A stretch of DNA of 47,108 nucleotides from contig NZ_BCUX01000038.1 of the NCBI RefSeq assembly GCF_001591445.1, positions 1 through 47,108 on the forward strand, in the 5' to 3' direction. A program made the position numbers and the translations under genes. This DNA is from Neobacillus drentensis NBRC 102427. Lineage in GTDB: Bacteria > Bacillota > Bacilli > Bacillales > Cytobacillaceae. The notes under the pieces were generated by a model. The model did not search any database. It saw only the letters and a list, made by a program, of their open reading frames with translations, and was not told the origin of the DNA. Shown here piece by piece: positions 8,395 through 16,232 of this stretch; position 1 is the first letter of the stretch, and every line of letters begins with the position of its first letter.

Positions 8395-8688
8395 ATGCAG
8401 CAACAAAATATGAATATGCCCAATATGAACATGCAAAATCAACAAACAACCATGCAACAACCTCCCGGAGTCGTATCAACAAAGGATGCCCTTTACTTAA
8501 CAGATATGATGTCATGGAACCTGCTGTCTGCTAAGAAAGCACACTTTTTTGCCGGGCAGTGTCAGGACCCAGAAATAAAAGCGGAAGCCGAAAAAGTTGC
8601 CCAAATGCATCAGCAACACTATCAACAGATCCTAGGTCACCTAGGTCAGCATGCTAACCAGCAGCAGCCCTTAAATAATATGCAATAA
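8395..8688 (+). CDS. Spore coat F-like protein, Met/Asn/Gln-rich N terminus
   Basis: A 97-residue protein. The first 25 residues are a low-complexity Met/Asn/Gln run, and the rest is a helical domain starting STKDALYLTDMMSWNLLSAKKAHFF with several His residues (QMHQQHYQQILGHL). The helical part resembles coat-F-domain proteins, spore proteins with a ferritin-like helix pattern. The next gene, 23 bp downstream, is a clearer member, so the two are probably one operon expressed during sporulation. Start ATG follows TTAGGAGGG. The assignment rests on context and pattern rather than strong motifs. Confidence 0.65.
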   Translation: MQQQNMNMPNMNMQNQQTTMQQPPGVVSTKDALYLTDMMSWNLLSAKKAHFFAGQCQDPEIKAEAEKVAQMHQQHYQQILGHLGQHANQQQPLNNMQ

Positions 8689-8711
8689 ACCATAAAGGAG
8701 GATGCTTATCT

Positions 8712-9047
8712 ATGAACCAACAGCAGAAGATTCAAAACCCTGAGACCCAGGTACCAAAGACTCCGCAAATGAACGACCGTGATTTTATTAATGATTTACT
8801 GGCAACAGAAAAATATATGACAAGTTCGTACAGCATGGCCTTGCATGAAGCAAGTCACCAAGGATTGTATCAGGACATAATGAAAATCTTTTCGGAAACA
8901 CAAAACTGTCAGCGTGAACTTTATGATTTGATGTTTAAAAAGGGCTGGTATGCCGTCGAAGCGGCGGATCAGCAAAAGCTGCAGCAGTCCTATCAGCAAT
9001 TTCAAGGTTATACTAACCAACTTCCAAGCGGGGGCACACTTCAATAA
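8712..9047 (+). CDS. Coat F-domain spore coat protein (YusN-like)
   Basis: A 111-residue coat-F protein. The stretch NDRDFINDLLATEKYMTSSYSMALHEASHQGLYQDIMKIF is characteristic: a D-LLATEK start, followed by HEASH and a second helix QNCQRELYDLMFKKGWY. The ends are Gln-rich. CotF-type proteins are part of the spore coat and are expected under mother-cell sigma control; no promoter was confirmed here. In B. subtilis a protein of this family (YusN) occupies the same place after yusL. AAAGGAGG precedes the ATG. Confidence 0.8.
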   Translation: MNQQQKIQNPETQVPKTPQMNDRDFINDLLATEKYMTSSYSMALHEASHQGLYQDIMKIFSETQNCQRELYDLMFKKGWYAVEAADQQKLQQSYQQFQGYTNQLPSGGTLQ

Positions 9048-9055
9048 CGGCAAAA

Positions 9056-9086
9056 CCGGAGGCATCTGCTGCTTCCGGCTTTTTAT
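9056..9086 (+). terminator. Terminator of the coat-F pair
   Basis: CCGGAGGCA pairs with TGCTTCCGG (one G-T pair) around TCTGC, followed by CTTTTTA. It lies 9 bp after the stop of the coat-F gene. Confidence 0.85.
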
Positions 9087-9242
9087 GTATCTGGATGATT
9101 ATTGCTTAGTTGTGTTGGATAATTCATGGTAACTATTACCTTTGTATGAAGAGCACATTTTCCACATAAAATATATGTGATTCTTAGTAATTAGGAATCT
9201 TTTTAGATTTAGATATTGAAAAAAATTGGAGGGTTTTAGATC

Positions 9243-9572
9243 ATGAAAACTTTACAACGGATTGCCTTGGTTTTAGTTATTATTGGGGCTGTAAACTGGG
9301 GATTAATTGGCTTTTTTAGATTTGATTTAGTAGCAGCTATTTTTGGCGGCCAAACGTCAGCTATATCAAGAATCATTTATGCTCTTGTTGGAATAAGCGG
9401 ACTTGCTTGCTTACCACTATTATTCCAGCCAACAAACGAGAATGTAAAATCCACTAATCGACAAAGCTATGGTAACCTGAATTATGGGACTGAATTTGCA
9501 GAAGAAAATGACTTTTCAAAGTTAAATGATTCCTCTCAATCATCCTACGACAAGCCAACTGATAAAATGTAA
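9243..9572 (+). CDS. DUF378 membrane protein with hydrophilic tail
   Basis: A 109-residue protein. Residues 1-62 form the DUF378 domain with two membrane segments: LQRIALVLVIIGAVNWGLIG, which holds the family hallmark VNWGLIG, and a second one around IYALVGISGLACLPLLF. The rest (about 47 residues) is a polar Asn/Ser/Asp-rich tail not usual in the short family members such as B. subtilis YuzA, which is mostly just the membrane part. The role of the family is unknown. It is a single gene with its own promoter and a strong terminator; GGAGGG precedes the ATG. Confidence 0.85.
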   Translation: MKTLQRIALVLVIIGAVNWGLIGFFRFDLVAAIFGGQTSAISRIIYALVGISGLACLPLLFQPTNENVKSTNRQSYGNLNYGTEFAEENDFSKLNDSSQSSYDKPTDKM

Positions 9573-9579
9573 TCGATGA

Positions 9580-9616
9580 GATATAGGCCGTGCCCATGCA
9601 TGGCCTATATCTTTTC
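9580..9616 (+). terminator. Strong hairpin terminator after the DUF378 gene
   Basis: GATATAGGCC (9580-9589) and GGCCTATATC (9602-9611) are exact inverted repeats around 12 nt, followed by TTTTCT. It starts 7 bp after the stop codon. In the other direction it faces the end of the leftward DUF2573 gene and may serve that too. Confidence 0.9.
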
Positions 9617-9642
9617 TATAAATGTTTTCAACTATGTATTGC

Positions 9643-9897
9643 TTATTCCTTCGTATCTTTCCGATGCTGTTCATTCAGCACTTTAACTTCATTAATAATC
9701 TGCTTCATTTCTTCCTTTGCATCTGGATAGAGCCCATTCCAATGCTTGGCCAATGCCGGCATGGACTTGGCGATATGGGTATAAAGCGCCCACATCTTCA
9801 CCTTCTCCATCGTTTCATCGGATGCTTCCCCAACCAATAGTTCACTATATTTTTCAAGCAAAGCTTCGAACTGCCTCGCAAATGTTTTCTCCATCAT
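9643..9897 (-). CDS. yusU: DUF2573 family protein (YusU-like)
   Basis: An 84-residue, charged, all-helical protein: FARQFEALLEKYSELLVGE, then KVKMWALYTHIAKSMPALAKHWN, then a Lys/Glu-rich end. There is no signal peptide or membrane segment. Length and the EALLEKYSELLVGE pattern fit the DUF2573 family, represented by YusU in the same region of the B. subtilis chromosome. The start has two Met codons (MMEK); the AGAAGGTGTC before them supports either. No function is known. Confidence 0.7.
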   Translation of the reverse strand: MMEKTFARQFEALLEKYSELLVGEASDETMEKVKMWALYTHIAKSMPALAKHWNGLYPDAKEEMKQIINEVKVLNEQHRKDTKE

Positions 9898-10070
9898 GAC
9901 ACCTTCTGTCCTTCATAATTTGGGTATATAGGCAGGTTTTGAATAAACAGGAATAAGTAGACTGCAATATTATCCCACAGAATACACTTCGAAATACCGA
10001 TTGTTTTTTCCAGATGTGAGATAAGCGGTAATGTTATTTGCAAAGTGTTTAGTATATATATCTGAGCAGA
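9898..10070. other. AT-rich spacer before the tandem repeat
   Basis: This is the left part of a 477-bp stretch without a gene (9898-10374). It holds the promoter region of the leftward DUF2573 gene. Apart from that I see no feature; the tandem repeat and a terminator fill the rest. Confidence 0.5.
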
Positions 10071-10317
10071 GGGATTCCGCCGACTTCTTAGTTTATTCCG
10101 CCAAACTGGACCGGGATTCCGCCGATTTACTAGTTTATTCCGCCAAACTAGACCGGGATTCCGCCGATTTACTAGTTTATTCTGCCAAACCAGACCAGGC
10201 TCCCATTAAAATGAGATTTAGCGCTCCAAACTTGGCTGGATTCCGCCAACTTTCTAGTTTATTCCGCCAAACTGAACCGGGATTCCCCCGATTTCTTGAT
10301 TTATTCCGCCAAACACC
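10071..10317. repeat. Tandem 42-bp repeat, itself two 21-bp halves
   Basis: Six head-to-tail units, starting at 10071, 10113, 10155, 10197, 10238 and 10279. Units 1-3 are 42 bp and nearly identical; units 4-6 are 39-41 bp and diverged, unit 4 most. Each unit reads GGGATTCCGCCGA... then TTTATTCCGCCAAAC..., so ATTCCGCC recurs every 21 bp at the same offset in both halves. The open frame across it has a matching 14-residue period but no ribosome binding site, which argues for a non-coding repeat. Confidence 0.85.
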
Positions 10318-10333
10318 TATTTCAGCTGCAACA

Positions 10334-10364
10334 AAAAAAGAGCGAAAACTCGCGTCGCTCTTTT
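10334..10364 (-). terminator. Terminator of the rodA-like gene
   Basis: GAGCG (10340-10344) and CGCTC (10356-10360) pair, extended by flanking A and T runs, giving a U-tail in both directions. It ends 10 bp past the stop codon of the leftward RodA/FtsW-family gene. Confidence 0.8.
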
Positions 10365-10374
10365 CCTACCGATA

Positions 10375-11544
10375 TTATGCGGATGTTGAAAACATGTACT
10401 TTTTATAATGATAACGAATCGAAAAGATTAAGCCGAGTCCGAGCATATTCCCCATCAAGGCGCTGCCGCCGTAACTGATAAACGGCAGTGGGATCCCTGT
10501 AATCGGCAGAACGCCTATTGTCATCCCGATGTTTTGGAAGACGTGGAAGGTGATCATGCTGATGACGCCGACACAAATATACGTATAAAAATTATTCTTT
10601 GTTTCCATTCCGACCTTTGTAATATGGTAAACCAGCAAGAAAAACAAACTAATCAGCACACTTGCCCCAATAAAGCCATATTCTTCGCCTACCACGCTAA
10701 AGATAAAGTCGGTTTGACTCTCTGGCAAATAGACTTCACGGTTACCAAATCCCTTACCACCCGTTTGCCCGGATCCAATCGCAAGCAACGATTTGGTCAA
10801 CTGATACGCATCCGAGCCTTGGTAACTATAGGGATCGAGCCATGAATAAATCCGACGGAGTTGATACTCCCCTACCCCAAGGTACTTCGCAAGTAATTCT
10901 GGTTTCCATAAAACAAAATAAAAAATCGTTCCGATTAACGCAATTCCAAATGTAAACAATGGTGCCAGCAGCTTCCATGAAATTCCCGATATAAATATCA
11001 TTCCGATTAAAATCGCCAGAAACACGAGCGCTGTACCTAAGTCCTGCTTGATGATAAGACCTAATGGCCCCATTGTGACGGCCCCCATCTTAACTAGCAG
11101 CCAGAAATCAGTTTGGATCGTTTTTATCTGATGCTTATTATGATGATCCTCTATCAAGCGAGCAAGCGCAACAATAATGAAGATTTTAACAAACTCAGAC
11201 GGCTGAATTGTACCCACACCGGGGATTTTAAACCAGTTTTTCGCTCCATTGATAACAGGTGCGATACTATCAGGTGCAACAATCAAAAAGCCGAGCATCA
11301 GGATTCCAAATCCATAAGCATACCAAGTCAGCTTTCGTATTTGGTCGGAGTCGAGCGTCATAACTACTGCAATAATTCCACCGCCAACCGCATACCAGAA
11401 AATCTGCTTAATTAAGAAATTCTCCTTGTATTGCCCGCTCGCCTGCGCACTATAAATCGCTAAACAGCTTGCTAGAAATAGTAATATCAATATAAAAACA
11501 AGATTGTAATCAAGTTTTGAAGTTTTATTCGTATTTGAAGTCAT
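10375..11544 (-). CDS. RodA/FtsW/SpoVE-family peptidoglycan polymerase
   Basis: A 389-residue SEDS protein with about ten membrane segments. These proteins polymerise glycan strands from lipid II with a partner penicillin-binding protein. Family landmarks are GAKNWFKIPGVGTIQPSEF in the large loop, IIKQDLGTALVF (with the conserved aspartate), PESQTDFIFSVVGEEYGF and TGIPLPFISYGGSAL. The Thr/Pro-rich loops and the length are closer to RodA (elongation) than to FtsW or SpoVE, but no partner gene is adjacent, so it may be a RodA paralogue. It is a single gene with its own terminator. The start ATG follows AAGGTGG. Confidence 0.9.
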   Translation of the reverse strand: MTSNTNKTSKLDYNLVFILILLFLASCLAIYSAQASGQYKENFLIKQIFWYAVGGGIIAVVMTLDSDQIRKLTWYAYGFGILMLGFLIVAPDSIAPVINGAKNWFKIPGVGTIQPSEFVKIFIIVALARLIEDHHNKHQIKTIQTDFWLLVKMGAVTMGPLGLIIKQDLGTALVFLAILIGMIFISGISWKLLAPLFTFGIALIGTIFYFVLWKPELLAKYLGVGEYQLRRIYSWLDPYSYQGSDAYQLTKSLLAIGSGQTGGKGFGNREVYLPESQTDFIFSVVGEEYGFIGASVLISLFFLLVYHITKVGMETKNNFYTYICVGVISMITFHVFQNIGMTIGVLPITGIPLPFISYGGSALMGNMLGLGLIFSIRYHYKKYMFSTSA

Positions 11545-11649
11545 ATAGGTTCCACCTTACAAAGAAATACCACATTCCTTCATTATATTTTTATTATCAA
11601 CAAATCACAACTTCTAAACCGTTAATGGGTTAATTTACATAAGAAAGTC

Positions 11650-12414
11650 CTATTCCATAAAGTAAATCCGTCGCAATTCCCCTGCCATCCATTCCAAATT
11701 ATTCGGCACCTGCGGGATGCCGTATCCAATATAAAGCGGAGTAGTAACAAAGCGCGAAACAACCTTTGCATAGATTTTATGATCGATATGATGAAAAAAC
11801 AGATTATAGCTCGTTGCTTTGAATGGAAAATGGTTCAAAATATAATGCACAGCCATTTGCAAATACTCCGAAAACCTTTCCTGATAACCTGAATCATCCA
11901 TTTCAATATTAAACTCATAAAAACCAACACGCGGCTTTGTCGATAATGTAAACCTAGCTTCCGCGGATTCAGCAATCTTAATCCCTTCAAACATCTCATG
12001 GGTTACTTTTTCTTTATAGTCAATATGCTCCAAGCCGACAATTTGCATATGGGGATGGGAGAGCGTTCCTCCCGATAAGGGTCCATGATTTTTGAAAAAA
12101 ATCACCGATTGATAGCGGCCGGTTGCCTCCATCGCTAGCCAGTGTTTGATTCCAAACTGCATCAATTTATGTAGATGCTCTTTTGAGTAGGTGGATAATT
12201 CACCGTGACAGTCATCCGTTTCAATTAATACCGTTTGATAGGTATTTTCTAATACGGGATATTTATTTTTCAAAAGAATAATTGGTTGGTCTACAGCGAT
12301 GAGATTAGTAAGTTGGTCTCTTTCGCAAAATGGACAGGCTTGGTCTTTATTTCGAATATTTTCAGGCTTCATAACACCGATCGACGTATTAAAATGTAGA
12401 TGTGAAGTTTCCAA
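11650..12414 (-). CDS. DUF4931 protein, GalT/HIT-like
   Basis: A 254-residue protein related to galactose-1-phosphate uridylyltransferase. It has an N-terminal CPFCERD zinc-type motif at about residues 28-34 and the catalytic-type motif SHPHMQI (HxHxQ) at about 118-124, preceded by FFKNHGPLSGGTL. This suggests nucleotidyl transfer or hydrolysis on a sugar or nucleoside phosphate; the substrate is unknown. The length is shorter than true GalT. Start is TTG at 12412-12414 with GAGAGGAG eight bases before; no nearby ATG fits. It stands alone, divergent from uppP. Confidence 0.75.
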   Translation of the reverse strand: METSHLHFNTSIGVMKPENIRNKDQACPFCERDQLTNLIAVDQPIILLKNKYPVLENTYQTVLIETDDCHGELSTYSKEHLHKLMQFGIKHWLAMEATGRYQSVIFFKNHGPLSGGTLSHPHMQIVGLEHIDYKEKVTHEMFEGIKIAESAEARFTLSTKPRVGFYEFNIEMDDSGYQERFSEYLQMAVHYILNHFPFKATSYNLFFHHIDHKIYAKVVSRFVTTPLYIGYGIPQVPNNLEWMAGELRRIYFME

Positions 12415-12618
12415 ATGCGTTTCTCCTCTCGAACGAGTATACTTCTATTTTATGGGAGATTGCCCTCCAATTGCACTTATTTTGTTTAGAGATGCGATAT
12501 TTTGATTGCCTAACTGGTAAAGAAATCCTAAAATAGAATAGAATTTCATTAAATAGGTAATTTTAGCATATCTTTTAAATGTACAGGCTAATCATTTCTT
12601 TAGAATGTGAGGGTAATT

Positions 12619-13401
12619 ATGTTAACAAAATTAGAAGCATTAATTCTGGGGATTATTCAGGGCCTGACTGAATTCTTGCCAATCAGCAGTACAGGCCATC
12701 TTTATTTAGGCAGAAATTTATTTGGCTTGCAGGAAGCTGGGCTCTTGCTTGATACCATGCTTCATGTCGGTACGTTATTGGCTGTGTTTGTTTTTTATAA
12801 GGATGAATTTATAAAAATTATCAAAAACCCGTTTAGTAAATTGACCTTTTTGTTGATTGTTGGGACGATTCCCGCCGTAATCTTTGGTCTGGCGTTTAAG
12901 GATTATATTGATGAAATTTCGAAGACGGGCGTGACGATTGGCTGGGAGTTTTTAATTACGGGGATTTTCTTGTGGCTTGCTGATTCCGCAAAAAATGGTT
13001 ATAAAAAGATGGATGATATCAGCTATAAAGATGCCCTCATCATTGGCACCTTTCAGGCAGTTGCGATTATGCCAGCGATTTCTCGTTCAGGGATGACGAT
13101 TGTTGCGGCACTTTGGCGGAAATTAGACCGTGAAACAGCTGCTTACTTTTCCTTCTTATTGTCCACACCAGCGATTGCCGGCGCGATTGTCCTGCAAACG
13201 AAGGATCTACTCGGTGGGCAAGGCGAAGAAATCTCCTTGTCGGCGTTGCTCGTTGGGATTGTCGCATCTGCCATCTTCGGGTATGTTGCCGTTAAATGGA
13301 TGATTGGCTATTTGAAAAATCATTCATTAAAACCATTTGCCATTTATGTGTGGGCATTAGGTTTACTGGTGTTATTTTTCCAATTCACAGGTAAATTTTA
13401 A
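12619..13401 (+). CDS. uppP: Undecaprenyl-diphosphatase UppP (BacA)
   Basis: A 260-residue multi-pass membrane phosphatase that recycles undecaprenyl pyrophosphate to the lipid carrier for cell wall synthesis; its excess gives bacitracin resistance. Both family motifs are clear: GLTEFLPISSTGHLYL near the N terminus and AIMPAISRSGMTI in the middle, which carry the catalytic Glu, Ser and Arg residues. ATG at 12619 is chosen over a GTG four codons upstream because the GTGAGGG ribosome site overlaps that GTG. It is a single gene ending in a strong bidirectional terminator. Confidence 0.95.
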   Translation: MLTKLEALILGIIQGLTEFLPISSTGHLYLGRNLFGLQEAGLLLDTMLHVGTLLAVFVFYKDEFIKIIKNPFSKLTFLLIVGTIPAVIFGLAFKDYIDEISKTGVTIGWEFLITGIFLWLADSAKNGYKKMDDISYKDALIIGTFQAVAIMPAISRSGMTIVAALWRKLDRETAAYFSFLLSTPAIAGAIVLQTKDLLGGQGEEISLSALLVGIVASAIFGYVAVKWMIGYLKNHSLKPFAIYVWALGLLVLFFQFTGKF

Positions 13402-13408
13402 AAAAGCA

Positions 13409-13445
13409 AGGCGCGGTTCGAGTTCATCGATACCGCGCCTTTATT
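13409..13445. terminator. Bidirectional terminator between uppP and azoreductase gene
   Basis: AGGCGCGGT (13409-13417) pairs exactly with ACCGCGCCT (13432-13440), with a T run on the right side and an A run on the left. It serves the convergent uppP (rightward) and azoreductase (leftward) genes. Confidence 0.88.
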
Positions 13446-13449
13446 ATAT

Positions 13450-14112
13450 TTAGAGGGTCACTGTCTCTTTCGCCATTTCTCTCGCCGCTTCTGCAGCTTG
13501 TTTCTTCGCTTTGTCCATAATTTCAGGAATCTGTTTTGGAAAATGATCCATTCCTTCTGCATAGACGGTCTCCATTAAATCAAAACCGAGGAATTCAAGC
13601 GCTTTGCTCAAATAACGGTCCCCCATTTCAAAATCGACCATTCTTCCAGTGGAATAAATACCTCCGCGCGTTTGAATGTGAATGGCCTTTCTTCCAGTAA
13701 GAAGTCCCTCAGCACCGTGTTCAGAATAGGTAAAGGTTTTTCCCGCAATAAATAAACAATCCATGAAGGATTTTAAAATGGCTGGAGCGCCAAGGTTCCA
13801 GATTGGGGTAACAAACACATAGTAATCTGCATCAATAAAACGGTCAGCGAGCGCATGCATTTTTTCTAATTTCGTCCGCTCATCCTCGGAAAGCTGCTCT
13901 TTTGTATAGCCCATAAATGATAATTTAGCACGTGCATATAATAAATCCATGTCTATCTCAGGGATATCCATGCTATATAGGTGCATATGCTCAATCTCCA
14001 AATCAGGCTGAACATTTTTAAACTCTTCTAAAAATGCTTCCCCAATTTGCAGCCCTTTTGAACGACTAATATCATTTTTGGGATTTGCTGTTATATATAG
14101 AAGCTTTGACAT
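13450..14112 (-). CDS. azoR: FMN-dependent NADH-azoreductase
   Basis: A 220-residue flavodoxin-fold oxidoreductase. The phosphate-binding start is LLYITANPKNDISRSKGLQIG, and the flavin-binding segments are VFVTPIWNLGAPAILKSFMDCLF and HIQTRGGIYS. AzoR-type enzymes use NADH to reduce quinones and azo dyes; protection from electrophilic or quinone stress is the likely natural role. The length is normal. The gene reads away from the tungstate regulator gene; the field of phased repeats between them contains TTCAC-type units facing this gene. Start ATG follows AAGGGAAGGGATG. Confidence 0.92.
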   Translation of the reverse strand: MSKLLYITANPKNDISRSKGLQIGEAFLEEFKNVQPDLEIEHMHLYSMDIPEIDMDLLYARAKLSFMGYTKEQLSEDERTKLEKMHALADRFIDADYYVFVTPIWNLGAPAILKSFMDCLFIAGKTFTYSEHGAEGLLTGRKAIHIQTRGGIYSTGRMVDFEMGDRYLSKALEFLGFDLMETVYAEGMDHFPKQIPEIMDKAKKQAAEAAREMAKETVTL

Positions 14113-14180
14113 TTACATCCCTTCCCTTTTACGCAAATTTAATAATCTCTCCTAATAGTACAATATATCTCTATGCTCAT

Positions 14181-14300
14181 GAATGAACAATCCGTGAAGT
14201 TTGTGAAAAAACTGTGAAAACTACTTTCGTTCTTGAACAATTCATGACAATTCTAAACAAAACTTAACGAAACTCAACAAGACTTAACAAATATAACATT
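14181..14300. promoter_or_regulatory. Field of 10-bp-phased repeats between azoR and the tup operon
   Basis: Twelve consecutive decamers share a phase. In the right part (14231-14300) each holds AAC or ACA at the same offset, including CTTAAC (14262), CTCAAC (14272) and CTTAAC (14282). In the left part (14191-14220) GTGAA recurs at 14194, 14204 and 14214, that is TTCAC facing azoR. The right set lies just upstream of a GATAAT (14318-14323) that has no good -35. The arrangement is that of direct-repeat sites for OmpR/PhoP-type regulators, and TTMACA is the Bacillus PhoP box core. Confidence 0.6.
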
Positions 14301-14351
14301 TAGTATGCTATTCTTTTGATAATGTAGTTATAGGAAAAAGGAGGGTGACTT

Positions 14352-15302
14352 ATGGATGAGAAGGCGTACACACCCGATGAAGTGGCTCAAATCTTTCAAA
14401 TTTCAAAACATACCGTTTATGAACTGATTAAAAGAGGTGAACTGCAGGCCTTTAAAATCGGCAATAAAATGAGAATTGAACATGCAGAGCTGGAAAGATA
14501 TAAAGAGAATACCAGGGCTCCTGCTACTAAAAAAAGCCCCAATGAACCAACAGGGAATTCTAGCAACCCTGCCAAATTGATTCAACTATCGGGCAGTCAT
14601 GATTTTCTAGTTGAACATTTCACAAAAGAAGCGGGACGAGCCCTAAACTTACAAATCCATCCTTCCTACATAGGCAGTCTTGAAGGGTTAATGATGCTTT
14701 ACCGGGGACAATGCGATATTGCGGCCATTCATCTATTAGATCCGACATCGCAGGAATATAACCTGCCATTCATTCGTCAACTCTTTGTCTATGAATCCAT
14801 TCTGGTACTTAGATTAGCAGCTAGACAACAAGGCTTTATTGTCGCGGAGGGTAATCCGAAAAACATTCATGATTTTGCTGACCTGACACGACACGATGTT
14901 CAATTTGTTAATCGCCAAAAGGGCGCGGGCACAAGATTTCTGCTCGATTCCAAGTTATCCATTAATGGAATCGAACCTAATAAAATAGCTGGATATAGCA
15001 ATGAAGAATGGAACCATTTATCAGCTGCCTCTTATATTAGCAGGGGCATGGCAGATGTTACCTTCGGAATTCAGTCGGCAGCAAGCCATTTAGGACTGGA
15101 CTTCATACCCGTAGCTAAAGAAAATTTCGACCTGGTTTTCCGCTTTACCGCTGAAAATAAACAAAGCTTAACCGACCTAATTCAGTTTTTACAATCTGCT
15201 AGTTTCAAAGACAGTTTAACGGATCTAGAAGGATATGATATTTCAGAATTAGGTAAAATCACCTATCAAACTAGTCAAACGGAGGAAACAACAACATGTT
15301 AA
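14352..15302 (+). CDS. HTH regulator with periplasmic-binding-like domain, tup operon
   Basis: A 316-residue predicted transcription factor. Residues 5-53 are an excisionase/MerR-type helix-turn-helix (YTPDEVAQIFQISKHTVYEL...RGELQAFKIGN). Residues about 80-300 resemble a substrate-binding-protein domain (SLEGLMMLYRGQCDIAAIHL; VNRQKGAGTRFLLD). Such one-component regulators stand beside molybdate or tungstate transporters; B. subtilis YvgK next to its mod genes is the comparable case. Here it overlaps tupA by 7 bp, so it is translated with the transporter it probably controls. The ligand is presumably the oxyanion or a molybdenum or tungsten cofactor form. Confidence 0.85.
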   Translation: MDEKAYTPDEVAQIFQISKHTVYELIKRGELQAFKIGNKMRIEHAELERYKENTRAPATKKSPNEPTGNSSNPAKLIQLSGSHDFLVEHFTKEAGRALNLQIHPSYIGSLEGLMMLYRGQCDIAAIHLLDPTSQEYNLPFIRQLFVYESILVLRLAARQQGFIVAEGNPKNIHDFADLTRHDVQFVNRQKGAGTRFLLDSKLSINGIEPNKIAGYSNEEWNHLSAASYISRGMADVTFGIQSAASHLGLDFIPVAKENFDLVFRFTAENKQSLTDLIQFLQSASFKDSLTDLEGYDISELGKITYQTSQTEETTTC

Positions 15303-16162
15303 AAAATCGTTATTTAGCATTTCTATTCGCAATGATGCTGTTAGTTTTAGCAGCGTGCGGAAATGCAGGCACAAAAGATTCAGCAGAAAAAGTGAAAAAA
15401 GAAGAACCTAAAGCAGCACCAACTGAAATGATTCTAGCAACAACAACTAGTACACAGGACAGCGGCTTATTAGATGTTATTATCCCAATGTTTGAAAAAG
15501 AAAATAACGTCAAAGTAAAAACGATTGCTGTAGGTACCGGCCAAGCATTAGAAATGGGTACAAAAGGTGAAGCAGATGCCCTTCTAGTTCATGCTCCGGC
15601 AGCTGAAAAAGCAGTGGTTGATGCCGGTGATGGAATTAACTACAAACGCGTAATGTACAATGATTTTATATTAGTTGGACCAAAGGAAAACCCAGCTGGA
15701 GTTAGCGGCGATGACATTATGGCTGCTTTCAAAAAATTAGCCGATTCAAAAGCTACTTTCGTTTCTCGTGGGGACGATTCAGGTACACATAAAAAAGAAC
15801 TTGGAATCTGGGAAATGGATAACATTAAACCAGCAGGTGAATGGTACGTTTCAACAGGACAAGGCATGGGTCAAACCTTGCAAGTGGCTGCTGAGAAAAA
15901 GGGTTACGTCTTAACGGACCGTGCTACATGGCTGGCCCAAGAGAAAAACTTAAACACCCTTCAAATCGTCGTTGAAGGCGGCAAAGATTTAATGAACATT
16001 TACCATGTGATGCAAGTAAATCCTGAAAAACATGATAAAATTAATAGCAAAGATGCTGAAAAATTTGTAGAATTTATGGTAGATCCAAAAACACAAGATG
16101 TGATTGAACAATTCGGTAAGAAAGAATATGGTCAATCATTATTCAAAAAATATACAGAATAA
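15296..16162 (+). CDS. tupA: Tungstate ABC transporter substrate-binding lipoprotein TupA
   Basis: A 288-residue lipoprotein. The signal ends in LVLAACGN with Cys21 as the lipid anchor, followed by a charged linker. The mature part starts ILATTTSTQDSGLLDVIIP, where the TTTSTQDSG loop is the oxyanion-binding hallmark of TupA (ModA proteins differ here), and includes GTGQALEMGTKGEADALLVHAP and SRGDDSGTHKKE. It binds tungstate outside the membrane for transfer to TupB/TupC. It overlaps the upstream regulator gene by 7 bp; a hairpin follows before tupB, which may favour a surplus of binding protein. Confidence 0.93.
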   Translation: MLKNRYLAFLFAMMLLVLAACGNAGTKDSAEKVKKEEPKAAPTEMILATTTSTQDSGLLDVIIPMFEKENNVKVKTIAVGTGQALEMGTKGEADALLVHAPAAEKAVVDAGDGINYKRVMYNDFILVGPKENPAGVSGDDIMAAFKKLADSKATFVSRGDDSGTHKKELGIWEMDNIKPAGEWYVSTGQGMGQTLQVAAEKKGYVLTDRATWLAQEKNLNTLQIVVEGGKDLMNIYHVMQVNPEKHDKINSKDAEKFVEFMVDPKTQDVIEQFGKKEYGQSLFKKYTE

Positions 16163-16170
16163 TTGACCAG

Positions 16171-16200
16171 GAGGCCCTTTTCGAAGGGTCCTTCTGTTTA
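16171..16200 (+). other. Hairpin between tupA and tupB
   Basis: GGCCCTT (16173-16179) pairs with AAGGGTC (16184-16190) on a TTCG loop, with AGGA/TCCT outside and a short U-rich tail CTGTTTAT. It is probably a leaky terminator or 3' stabiliser that keeps tupA mRNA above the level of tupB and tupC. Confidence 0.55.
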
Positions 16201-16232
16201 TACATCTATAGATAATCCTGGAGGCACTAGAG

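Noticed and set aside
10071..10317. CRISPR array
   Set aside because: Units are contiguous with no unique spacers and decay gradually; no cas genes are near.
10031..10408. Open frame for a 125-aa protein with a 14-residue repeat
   Set aside because: It is the translation of the 42-bp tandem repeat, has no ribosome binding site, and its right end runs into the terminator and the end of the RodA-type gene on the other strand.
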